NCBI GenBank assembly: GCA_031763025.1
Contig: JASSKH010000037.1
Span: 1,860,001-1,924,000, forward strand
Length of the DNA stretch: 64,000 nt
Source: Macrocystis pyrifera
Lineage: Eukaryota > Sar > Phaeophyceae > Laminariales > Laminariaceae
Reading direction: 5' to 3'
Position numbers and translations under genes: made by a program. Below the pieces are notes generated by a model. It saw only the letters and a list, made by a program, of their open reading frames with translations, did no database searches and had not been told where the DNA came from. This document shows positions 53,850 through 64,000 of this stretch, piece by piece. Every line of letters begins with the position of its first letter. Position 1 is the first letter of the stretch.

Positions 53850-55217
53850 TATGTATATGCAAAAAAGTGACAAACTTCAATGAAAAGGAAGTATTCTTTA
53901 TCTAAGTGTACATTTGTTTCTGATGCTGGACCATATTTATCTATATGCCATGATGTGCGGGCACACGTTTCAGTGTAGTTTATAGGGCAGCAGAGCAGCG
54001 ATAGAGAGACAAGGACAGCTAACCTCTCATCTGACTGACGGCATGTGCACGAGCTACGCATGGCCCCCGGGTATAGCAATAGCAGTAGTAATACAGGACA
54101 CTCGCCATACATGTCAGTTTCTACTGCTGTGCATGTCTTGTACCAGTACTAGTATTATTAGACAGTATACGACCACACAGGTACGCTCGCTCACTTTCGG
54201 ATCAAAGCAGGCACCCTCGAAAAACCCGCTAGCCGGTGGCTCGGTGTTCTTGTGTCCTGCGAAATGATCTCGTATCGCTCGCTCATCCTAAAGCCCCCAC
54301 AGCCAACTGAGTGCGGCGATAACAAGTAGCGATGCCGTTGTTCGGCACTACTGGTGCAGTAGTCATATATGTTGCATTTTTTTTTCTTTTGGAAGGGGGG
54401 TTTCAGTAGAAATCGAAGGGATTTTCGTACATTCTAGGTCGGTACGGTGAACTTTTTAACTTTGCCTTGAGTTCTGAGAGCTCTTCAAACTTTACACATC
54501 AAGAAGAAAAATTGTAAGCAACCATACAGCAGTCGTACAGAGGGTCTGGGTACAACCTGCAAGGTGTTGAAATTGACAGCAACCAGGTCCTGCACAACGT
54601 TTTGCGTTTGTGCAGGGTGCAGCATAGATAGCTAAGCTGCATATTATAGCGGGCACCGTACGAGGGGTTACTATACACGGCGGTCCCAGTGGCATTTCTT
54701 CGAGTTTGGCTGACCCACTCCGCTTCCTGGTGATTCCATCCAACACAATCAATAGTCTTCGACTCGCTCGCCTGTCTGTGAAGTGAGGTGATCAGTACTC
54801 GTATGTACGAAGCGCATTTAGTTCGCAATCGATCGTAGAATTCTTACTCGTGGCGCTCGTCCGGCAGCGAGGAGACGTGGGCACCCTGTATGTGGCGGCC
54901 AAAATCACATCGATCGGAAGACCGTCATACCTACTCACGATTTTTTCGTTTCTGTTTCTCGTTTTTCTGCCCTCCTGAATCACATGCCCCTCGCCGTGGA
55001 TCGGCGTGCGTGCGTGCGCGCGCGCGTAGTATTTTATTGTCATAACAATAGTTGTGCACGTACGCGCTGTTGACAAAAGATGTAAAACGACGCATGCATG
55101 CAGTATACTTATACTGCTTGCTGTACATGTCATGTATGAAGTACGACTAAACTGCTGTTGTCCCGAAGAACAAAATCAGGGCCCTTCCAGCTACGAGTAT
55201 GACAAGGTGACAGGTGC
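53850..55217. other. Spacer, no gene seen
   Basis: I find no supported frame. A CGCG-alternating run (TGCGTGCGTGCGCGCGCGCG) near 55,005-55,025 could form Z-DNA. Confidence 0.5.
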
Positions 55218-55239
55218 ATGAGCAACTACACTACTTTCA

Positions 55240-55690
55240 GGGCACTTTCGCGTGTGTGTGCTCTTCACATTAAACCGTTCTTCTACTCGTCGACATCCAG
55301 GAAGCCCAGTGTCCGTGCTGATTCTTCACCCTGGAAAGATACGAGCTCTGTGGTCACAGACTACGACACAGAGATAACACACCGGGATGCATTACTAGCC
55401 TACGCAATATCAGTATACCATGCCTTCGCACTAGGTGCGGCCGACACAACATACATAAATACGCCAGCAACCAAAATACACCATAAAGAAAGAGAAGCAA
55501 CGAAGACACCAAACCGAAAAAGAAAAGAAAAAGAAAAGGAGAAGAATCCCAAATAAATAGATAACATTGGAAGCCAAAGCTCAGACACATACTTACCCCG
55601 AGCATGAGCCAAAAGGGACGTGCAAGGGGGAAGAAACGAGAAGGAAAAAGGGTACTAGGCATCCCGGTGAACACTTAACTAACCAGTCCT
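55240..55690. repeat. Dispersed family R3, copy 1
   Basis: Marks CACATTAAACCGTTCTTCTA, CTCGTCGACATCCAG, GTGTCCGTGCTGATTCTTCA, ACTACGACACAGAGATAACA and CATGAGCCAAAAGGGACGTG. The same order is found at 58.30-58.71 kb, partly at 56.41-56.60 kb, and inverted at 25.76-25.99 kb. No protein is visible. Confidence 0.85.
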
Positions 55691-56377
55691 GTTAGGGCTT
55701 TGGGAAGCACTAACTGATCACGAAACGTGCTTCTCTTCCTGAGGTGGCCTGCCATACGACTCGAACAGCAACCCGTCTTGTACTGAATAGTATGACATGG
55801 TTGTTTTCGTTTCCTGTGTCGGAAGTGGTGCGTTGTCATCCACTATATATTGAACATATGGGGCGTGGTCAGCGGTTTGCTTCTCACGTAATTCTTCGTG
55901 TGGTCTATCGATTCGAACACGTTAGTAGCACTGATATACACTGATTTCAAGTGAAATAGTTCGCGATCGCTTCGGACCGGTTGAACGTCATCTAGTTCAT
56001 CTGTTGTTGACACTCCATATATGGTCTGGGGGGTATCGCTGGATGTGATGCGGGGTCATCTGGTTACAGATGGGTGCAAGTTTGAATCTGCCATCGCCTG
56101 ACGGTGTTCAAAAGCAAATAATCGCGACAGCGTGTCTGGTACAGCGTGTAATCTCCCAGTTTCCCCCAAAAGTAGGGTCTCCAATGCTGTACTTCCAGTA
56201 CGACTGCGTAGCATTCTTTTTGTGTGCCCAATAGTGTCGTTGGCTGTGGTTGAAATTTTGGCTGAAATATGCGATAATTGAGAGAGGTCGTCGCCGTTTT
56301 GTTGGGCCAGGAATGCTCCTGCTCCTGCCTCAATAGCATCAACATGATACATAAATTTGTTGGAAACGTCCGGGAAG

Positions 56378-56378
<1 letters not shown>

Positions 56379-56412
<34 letters not shown>
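56379..56412. repeat. (GTT)n microsatellite
   Basis: Eleven GTT units directly before the 56.4 kb partial R3 copy. Confidence 0.95.
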
Positions 56413-56413
<1 letters not shown>

Positions 56414-56600
56414 TATTCACGTTAAACCGTTCTTTCTACCCGTCGACATCCAGCACAACCAATGTCCGTGCCGATTCTTCAATCCTAGAGAGATACATGT
56501 TCTGTGGTCACAAAGCTACGCCACAGAGATACTACGTTGCCACGTATGCAATGCAATGCCATGTCATCATACTGCGTACGACAGGCACGACATACACATT
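56413..56600. repeat. Dispersed family R3, partial copy 2
   Basis: A diverged match to the first 190 bp of R3: CACGTTAAACCGTTCTTTCT, CCCGTCGACATCCAGCA, GTCCGTGCCGATTCTTCA. Confidence 0.8.
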
Positions 56601-56703
56601 ACATGGCCTAGAGAAAGTAAACGAAACAAAGAGAAAAAAACAAAAACAAAGACAATTCGAACGAGAAAAAGAAACAAGAAAACAGAAACAAATACATACC
56701 TGG

Positions 56704-57873
56704 TATATGTATACAAGGCGCTTCGCTCCGCGGGCGGCCTACGCCGCCCGCTACGCTCGCTCAGGAAGGAAACATCAAATTATGCGAAGCGGACAGAGGT
56801 CCATGATTGAATATTAATAATTGATTTTGTTATGGCCCCTGTTACAGTAGTTAGCTGCAAACTGGCGACTTGATAATGCCAAGAGTCCCGCCGCCATGCT
56901 TCAGGAGAAAACAGCTCGGACGCCACATATGCTTCGCGTCGCGGGCGGTTTTCCGCTACGCTCGCTCACACGTCGTACATACGTACATACCCCAGGTAGG
57001 GTACTTATTTTCTTCTTTCGATATGCTCTGTGTCTGTGTACTCGTCGTATGTACGAAAGATAAAACACAGAACGGCACAGCAACACAGCAACAAAATGAA
57101 ACCGAAAATTTCTAGAAGAAATAAAATCCCCGTCCCCTTTCGTGTAATAATTTACTACTTGAGTGGAACACCTTACACCAGTCAAAAAAAAAAAAAATGA
57201 AAAAAAGAAAAAATCTTACAGCAAAAAACTTCTCTCTCAGCCTCGTACGCCGCCCGCCCCTCTCGCGACCATCTCGATACCGATTCAGTCCGGATAAAGC
57301 TTCCCTCCCTCTCTTCCACAGTGCGCCCCGTCGCCCGCCTCGCGTGAAGCCCGGTGCTCACCGTGGACCTCGACGCAAGCTCGACAATGTTGGTGCTCAT
57401 TCGGGGTACCTCCCTCTTGAGACTCTCATCCCGGTCGCGAAAATAAGCACCGCTTGAGTATTATCTTACAATCCCGAACGACCCTTAAATACTCGTACGT
57501 ACTCTATCCAAAATCACAAATGGAGGCCAGACAGAGCCTATTGATGCACCCCTCGTGTCTCGAGGCACACGCGACGCCTAGGCACGAAAGCGGCAACCGC
57601 GCTCCTTGCAACTTCCCCTCTACTCGCCAGCATCCGCTGACACCCGCGACGGTGCCGGGTTCGCCCGCGCAACCGTGCTCGGAGTACACGCACGCACACG
57701 AAACGGAAGAAGAAAAAAGGAAAGAAGGACTGAAAGTACGACGAGAAGTAAATGGAGAAAACAAAGACTCGCTGGAACGGTCCGGCAAGTAATAAAAAAC
57801 GGAGGCGATTCCCAAGTGGGAGCTCTGAGAGGCCAGGGATGTACCAACCGAGCACGCTCAGAGATCGAGATCT
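56704..57873. repeat. Repeat block R2, copy 2 (about 1.17 kb)
   Basis: A direct repeat of 50,053-51,207, colinear over the full length, with scattered substitutions and small indels. The two copies are 6.65 kb apart. Confidence 0.9.
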
Positions 57874-58302
57874 AAGTAAGTATATCTATATATCACCCAA
57901 CCATCGTACACCCCCCGCAGGGGATCTGGCAGACACTTGAAAAGAAGGAGCTAGAAAAAAAAAGGAACAAGAAGAAAACACCACTAGTCGTCAACAGAGT
58001 AAGACTAAGAACCAAGGGAAAATAACAGGCAAACCAAACAAAGCACAAGGAATGCTCCAGGTAGCGGCAGCAGTTTATGTTACGAGTAGCACAGCCAGGG
58101 TCACCCTGCTGGCCCGCCTGGTACCTTGCTACCCTGTCTGCCACCATCGTCCAGCGTTCGTCAACTATGCCCGGCCCCTCGGCGTCAGACAACAAACAAA
58201 GCAGGCTCGTCATCCACCCACGCCACACGACTCCTTCAATAAGGCTTATCAATCGGAGACAGGAAGAGAAGGAAAATGAAATGAAAATCACATGTTTGTT
58301 CT

Positions 58303-58715
58303 TCACATTAAACCGTTCTTGTACTCGTCGACATCCAGCAAGCCCAGTGTCCGTGCTGATTCTTCACCCTAGAAAGATACGTGCTCTGTGGTCACAAACT
58401 ACGACACAGAGATAACACACCGTAGTGCATTAATAGCCTACGCAATACCATGCCTTCGCACTAGGTCCGGCCGACACAACATACGTACATACGCCAGCAA
58501 CCAAAATACACCATAAAGAAAGAGAAGCAACGAAGAAACCAAACCGAAAAAGAAAAGAAGAGGAGAAGAATCCCAAATAAATAGATAACATTGGAAGCCA
58601 AAGCTCAGACACATACTTACCCCGAGCATGAGCCAAAAGGGACGTGCAAGGAGGAAGAAACGAGAAGGAAAAAGGGAGCTATAATATACATCCCGGTGAA
58701 CACTTAACTAAGTAA
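58303..58715. repeat. Dispersed family R3, copy 3
   Basis: Very close to copy 1 over its whole length, including the purine-rich AAAAGAAAAGAAGAGGAGAA stretch. A diverged duplication around CGCCTGGTACCTTGCTACCC (58,118 and 58,921) brackets it. Confidence 0.87.
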
Positions 58716-58914
58716 AAAGAGAAATAATGAGTGGGCCAAAATACGCTCGTCGTTCGTCACCCACCCACTATGTAGTACTTCTTTCATAAGGATAAGAAGG
58801 GGAAAATATAATAGGAAAAAGTTAAGTCATGGAAAAAAAATCAAAGCACCAAGCCAGTACATACCGAACGGCCGCGGCAGTTGGCGGTACGAGCAGCAAA
58901 GAAAGTCCAACCTG

Positions 58915-60361
58915 TTAGTCGGCCTGGTACCTTGCTACCCTATCTGCGGTCTCTCTGCTACTCTCTTCTACCGCGGTTTCCCCTCTACTCCTCCTGTTCC
59001 CCCCCCTGCCCCCATACACTTGTACGGTGTTCCTTCTACCCCTCCTGCTGTTACCCCTCCCCCCATTCCCTCTAATACTACCCGCAGCGGATGCACGGCG
59101 CTGTCTACTCAGCTTTGCCTCAGCCTCGTGCCACCTGCCCATGAACTGTTCAGCTGCTTTGAGGATTCCCCGGTACCACTTTCCCGTATGTTTTGCTGCG
59201 GTGGGCCACAGCGCGGTCCCAACTCCAAAGACTCAAGGGGGAGTCTTCCGTGGATCCCTCGGTGGCTTTGAACTCTCTAAGGTCCTCAGCAATGGCCCTA
59301 GGCCAAGTCTTGGGCTGCCCGCCTGGTTTCGGGCTCCCCCTACCAGCGATCGTCCCGAACATCAACCGACTGGGCAATCGCCCCTCGTGTTGCCGCACCA
59401 GAGCCCCCGCAAACAAGAGTCGCCGTTTACGGATGATCGTTTCGATACTTTCGGATCGTGTTATCCTGAGCGCCTTCGCGTACGAGAGGGTGGTGTGGTC
59501 CGTGCGTAGTCGGCGCTGGAAGCCAATGACTCGCAGAAGGACTTCGTGGTGGGCTGATCGAAGCTTGGCGAAGTGGTCCGCATTGAGGGTCCACGTCACG
59601 CAACCGTACAGCAAGGTCTCGATCACCTCGGCCTTCAGCATCCGGACTTTCAGACTAAGCGGTGTATTCGTCCTATCGTACAGTTCCGGACCATACCGTT
59701 TGAGGCATGCCCGCATCAGACGGATTCGTCGCTCGATTTCGAAGGAGAGATCAGCGTTCTCGTGGATAATGCCTCCTAGGTATAAAATCTGGGTCGTCTG
59801 TTTATACTTTTGGCCTGCAGCTTCGATCGCGAGCGGTGAGTTGTAAACGTCTGATCCGGTGTTCGTAGGAGCATCGTCTCTGTCTTCTTCTCGGATACCG
59901 TGAGACCTACTGCTTCGAAGACAGTCACGATAACTGTCATCATCCTTGCAAGGCCTTCCGCCGACTTCGAGACTATTCCTGCGTACAACATGCCCAACAC
60001 AGCCCTTTGTACGCATGCCAACGGTTCCTCTTTTCCGACAACCCTGTCCTCTTCGAGATGAACCAAATCCCTTACGATGCATTCGTTTTTGCTGAGGCGT
60101 ACCAGCACGATGTGTATCGCAGCGGCGAAGAACACGTTGAACAGTAACGGCGATAGTACGCAGCCTTGCCGCAGCCCCTGGGTTACATTGCACCAGTCCG
60201 ACTGTTCACCGTCATCCGCACGCACGCGAGCCCGCATGCCTTCGTGAAAATTGCGAATGATTGTCAGCACCTTGGTTTGTACACCAAGGCGTGTGAGTAC
60301 CTCCCACAACAGTTCTCGGTCGACAGAGTCGTACGCTTTCTGCAGGTCGATGGAGCACATC
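58915..60361 (-). pseudogene. LINE (non-LTR retrotransposon) reverse transcriptase remnant, 5'-truncated
   Basis: The minus strand begins inside the palm with [17 protein letters not shown] (motif A, with its catalytic Asp), then [19 protein letters not shown]. The next motif should carry YADD but reads [15 protein letters not shown], so both catalytic Asp residues are missing through a short in-frame deletion. [16 protein letters not shown] follows. After a frame change near 59.8 kb, [38 protein letters not shown] and FAGALVRQHEGRLPSRLMFG follow. After another, MGRWHEAEAKLSRQRRA. The copy is dead. The clade is not certain. Confidence 0.92.
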
Positions 60362-62704
60362 GTACATACATACTATTAATACGTACATACACAGCAGCAG
60401 TAGTGGGAAAAATGAAAAAAAAAAAAAAAACGGAAAATTGGAATGGGAGGGTTCACGGTTTATTTCACGCTTCAAAATCCTCATTTTAGTATGTATAAAT
60501 GGTGTTAGTTTTTTTTTTGTGCACGATCTGATTTTTTATTTGGGTTTTTCAGCCACAATAATAATCGCAAATCGACACACATGTCATGTCACGCGCGCGA
60601 AGCGACGGGGTGGACCGCCGTGCGCTTCTCGGAATATGTCAGCCCAACGGCGCAGTTCGTAAGATTGCCGACCAAAGGACTAAAGACACATACAATACAT
60701 ACATACATACTATCATGTAATATCTGACGAGACTATCGAGAGGGACGAGGACGCACAGAATCCTTTTCGTTCTGCGTCGTGGGCAAAAACTGCGCCTCTG
60801 GGCAAGCGGAATTCAAAACTAACTCGCAGGAGAGACTCTGGACTCCTTCCATATATATGTGGCTGATTGCTGATTCCCTTGGTTTCTCGGTTAAAAAACA
60901 TCAGAAAAGGCCTATCGAAAAAAGCTGATCCGCATAAGAAACGGTACGCTGCAAAATTGATCCAACTCTATAGTTAGAAGTAGGTAGGTCGATGCCCGAA
61001 CGTGGCAGGGTGCAGTTTTTATGTAAAGGGGTTACACTGTGTTCAAGATTGGACCCTTTTGGGACTGACTGCAGGCAGTCCTGTTTTGGGGACAAAGTTG
61101 ATTACTTAGAATTGAAGCGATTTGTTCCCGAAAAGGGACTGCGGTTCAAGGCGAATAACTAACATTTACCTGGTACTACTTATATACCTAGTAGTACGTA
61201 GGATACCTGATGGTTCTTGCTGTAGGTATTAGTCCTGCAGACAGCAGTAGCGCAAGGATTGCACCCCTAGCCGGTTGACCTTGTACGAAGTACTACCAGG
61301 TCGAAAATAAAAGCATTATACTTGGTACACGACGTGCTGGTAACTAACCTCTTCTTGCAGAAGAACCGCGCGTTTACCGTTTTTGTTGTAATAAGAATAA
61401 ACCCTTTATTTTACATTATTTTTCGTATCCGCTTTCCACCCCTCATCCTGTCTGCGAGTACGTGCCCATCCACCCATCCATCTCCCATCCTCAAATAAAT
61501 AAACTACTCCTCAATCATCCCAACAACTCAACCAATCAGCCATCAACCAAAAAAAAGTGGGACGCACTCATGTCCGGGGACCCGAGTGGTAAAAAAAGTG
61601 TAAAATACAATCTCCGCCGTACGCCAATTAGGAATCTGGAGCTCAAATTTCCTTGCAACTTTACCCGCAATATTCTGAGCGATGGTGCTTGTTGCTTTGT
61701 TCTTGTTATCACAAGTATGCTATTTTTACCAATACACTGATCGCCATGCTATGTACCAATATTACTACTCAATTTGCCATACTGACCGTCTTCAAACTCC
61801 GTTGTCGCAAGACAGACCGGCGCACGAAAAGCCGAAGCAGTCGAAAAGAAACCCTCTCTACCTCTATGTACCAAGCAGGAGTCCAGAGAGGCAACGTAGG
61901 TGTATCATGCAAAATTTTGTTCGTACACATCCATCCTCTGTGATACTGCTATCACACATCCGGATTTTAAAAAGTCAAGAAAATAGGGAGACTGGAGAAC
62001 GAAACCTAACTCAACAAGTACTGTACCCGTGCTCCTGTACAACGCGGTGTCTTCATTGCCCTTCCTAACGTTTTGGTCTACCGCAGCTCGGCAGGAGCAT
62101 GTATGTCCTATGAATGCGCCCATAAGGTTCGACCCTGCACAGTGTTACTACTTTGGTAACTGTCGATAAGGTAATGACACCGACAAACTAAAAACCTAAT
62201 GTTGTGTGCTATCTATCTGCCAGAAGGGAGGCGGGGGGGGGGGGGGGGGGGGGTCACGATTAATCGACACCTTTTAGCCCGGACCCTTGTAACCCTCTAA
62301 CACTTGCCGGTCCCTGGTAACTACAGGTGCTTCTCACTTACGGTAGCCCCAAGCGGGTGGCTACAATTTACACAAGTCTTTGGTCCGCCGCACACAAGTA
62401 ATCCTGTCTCACACACGCCAAAGGTGCCCTCGCTGTAGAGAACCCTCCTTCCCTTTCACGCGCCGCACAAAGGGTTTCTACTTATCACATGGGGTATTTA
62501 GCTCGCTGTGGCAATCACACCGCGTCATCACCAACCAACAGCGACAGGCACACATGCTACGTGAATGCCCGTGCTTTGCCTCTCGCGAAAGGCACCAAAC
62601 AAATATTTCAGCAGCGCACACACAAGATAACAATATTAATAGTAGAATGCACCGTCAATTCTACAATTGGATACAACGGATTTTCCCTCCAATCTGCCAT
62701 ATCG
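60362..62704. other. Spacer, no gene seen
   Basis: It holds element P1 copy 3 at about 61,071-61,145 (GCAGTCCTGTTTTGGGGACA against GTTCCCGAAAAGGGACTGCG) and a G21 run at 62,233-62,253. No supported coding frame. Confidence 0.55.
61071..61145. mobile_element. Short palindromic element P1, copy 3
   Basis: It has the same inverted ends as at 7.2 and 8.5 kb, with the shared interior TTACTTAGAATT. Confidence 0.75.
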
Positions 62705-63243
62705 CACCGTGCCATGCCGTACAATAATCGTACCGTACCATACGGCCCCTTAGGGCGCAAACAGCCGACAGCGCGATCTAACGGCGGGACGGGAGGGGGG
62801 GGGGCAAGGGCGGGGGGAACAGCCCACAGTGCAGTCCAACGCGGGGGGGGGGGGGGGGTGGGGGGGGGAGTGCCGGCGCTCCAGCAAAACCCTGACAGGT
62901 TGCAAGTCTCTACCTCCGCGCCCTGAAAAATAAATGTGGTTGTGCCCCCACTGTAACTTGCTCTTGTTTTCTTATTCTCTTGTTCCTGCCGAGCCGCGGA
63001 GGAGGCGTTTCCGTTTCTATACTACTTTACAGTAGTACCGTACTATACCGTATCGCTTGTGGCAAACCAAAATTGTACGGTGCGGTACCAGACAGTACCC
63101 ATCGCAAACCCCCAACTCCACCCCGGCTCAGTCCTGTAGCCACGTAGTGCGCAGACAGATAGTATACCGGTCGCAATGACCGACCCCTCCGCGCGCTCGG
63201 TCCCGTATCATAGCCACTTAAGGCGTCAGGCCTTCGGGCATGA

Positions 63244-63286
<43 letters not shown>

Positions 63287-63795
63287 ACACGAGAGTCTCT
63301 ACGTCCCCGTGCGATACACAGAAGCTGTTCATTCCGCCTCTAAATTTCTCCTGCCGAGCCGCGACGAAGGGGATGCCTTCGTCGTACTACCGCACCATAC
63401 TGCTGTACCATACCGTACCGTGCTATGTACCTTGTCGTACTGTATTATACACTACTATGTGCCATGCCGGACTGTACCATACTGTACGGTGTACCATCCC
63501 ATACTGAGTGTACCATACCATCCCATACTGAGTGCCATGCCGCACTGTTCAGTATCGTGCAGTACCGTATCGTGTTGTACCGCACCGCACCGCACTGTAC
63601 CCTACCGTACCGTACGATATCGTGCCGTACCATACAATATCATCTCATACCGTGCCACACCGTACATATCGTCACTACCACCACCCCCCCCCCCCCCTCG
63701 CTCCGTCTCGAGAGACATGTGTAGTCAACGGGAAAGTGACCAAGGCAAGCAACGAAGAGTACGCCCCCCCTCCACTCCACTTCTCCCACCGCGCC
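62705..63795. repeat. 3' flank of the second gene B copy: CGTACC-rich repeats and G tracts
   Basis: Blocks match 28,944-29,631 in order: CCGTACCATACGGCCCC, CTGCCGAGCCGCGGAGGAGG, CCTGCCGAGCCGCGACGAAG with CCTTCGTCGT, then long strings of CCGTACCGTACC variants. G runs at 62,844-62,868 and 63,245-63,284 (40 G without a break) interrupt it. Confidence 0.75.
63245..63284. repeat. Homopolymer G tract (40 G)
   Basis: The longest single-base run in the window. It is able to form G-quadruplexes and prone to sequencing length error. Confidence 0.95.
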
Positions 63796-64000
63796 TTATA
63801 TGAGATCAGCAACAGACGCGTAACCGACATCCTGCACGCTTGACGGAAGCCCCACGCCCTCATCCCCCCACCCCTCCCCTTCCACCCGCCCCCTCCTGCT
63901 GGTGGGGGAGATTGGCAAATCGAGCCGAGGTCCGTCGGAAAACGTGGTTCGCTGGTTGGAGTTCGCCGGCTCGCTGCGGTCGGCCCCCCCCGAGGGTTTG
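63796..64000 (-). CDS. Second CAT transporter gene, last exon (partial, continues past the window)
   Basis: The minus-strand frame ends QDVGYASVADLI before TAA at 63,796-63,798. It aligns with the last exon of gene B: SNQRTTFSDGPRLDLPISPT against SNLRTTLPDESPLDSSPT, GEGWGDEGVG against GEGGGWGVEGAG, and QDVGYASVADLI against QSIGYTSDAAFV. The upstream part (ADRSEPAN) runs off the window edge. Conserved reading frame with many amino acid changes points to an old duplicate still under some constraint. The rest of this gene should lie to the right. Confidence 0.85.
   Translation of the reverse strand, partial: KPSGGADRSEPANSNQRTTFSDGPRLDLPISPTSRRGRVEGEGWGDEGVGLPSSVQDVGYASVADLI

Overview
This is a nuclear-type eukaryotic window. 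Both recognisable genes are cut by many GT-AG introns (0.1 to about 4.6 kb). Exons are GC-rich, introns and spacers are full of repeats, and no bacterial gene layout is visible. The PDZ style of gene A (GPLGFEL followed by SGRKSAVGCRV) and the long repeat-filled introns suggest a stramenopile, most likely a brown alga. That assignment is inference.

Layout. 0.7-17.0 kb: one long minus-strand gene (gene A). It starts at about 16,954 and ends at 707, and encodes a protein of about 2,000 residues with a Pro-rich N-terminus, a PDZ domain and long coiled coils. I placed 12 exons by matching splice sites and codon phase; two internal frame changes remain unresolved. Its first intron holds a SINE split by a foldback element, plus a second element with terminal inverted repeats. 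17.0-29.6 kb: spacer with a 126-bp tandem repeat and about 5 kb of 11-bp CCATGG satellite that switches strand, followed by dispersed repeats. 29.6-46.0 kb: minus-strand gene B, a cationic amino acid transporter of the APC/SLC7 (CAT) family, with ten exons in matching phase. Only its first exon is missing. Its last intron holds a LINE fragment and a copy of dispersed family R1. 46-63 kb: repeats with no clear host gene, including a full-length tRNA-derived SINE, a 24-bp perfect hairpin, a 1.16-kb duplicated block, a terminal-inverted-repeat element, an (AAT)n tract and a LINE reverse transcriptase remnant. 63.80-64.00 kb: the last exon of a second copy of gene B on the same strand. The CAT gene is therefore tandemly duplicated, with its 3' flank, about 34 kb apart.

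The strongest results are the two multi-exon gene models, the paralogous last exon at the right edge, the strand-switching 11-bp satellite and the nested mobile elements. I do not see a clear previously undescribed defence, toxin or biosynthetic system. The nearest to new biology are the PDZ-coiled-coil protein, the satellite and the hairpin upstream of gene B.
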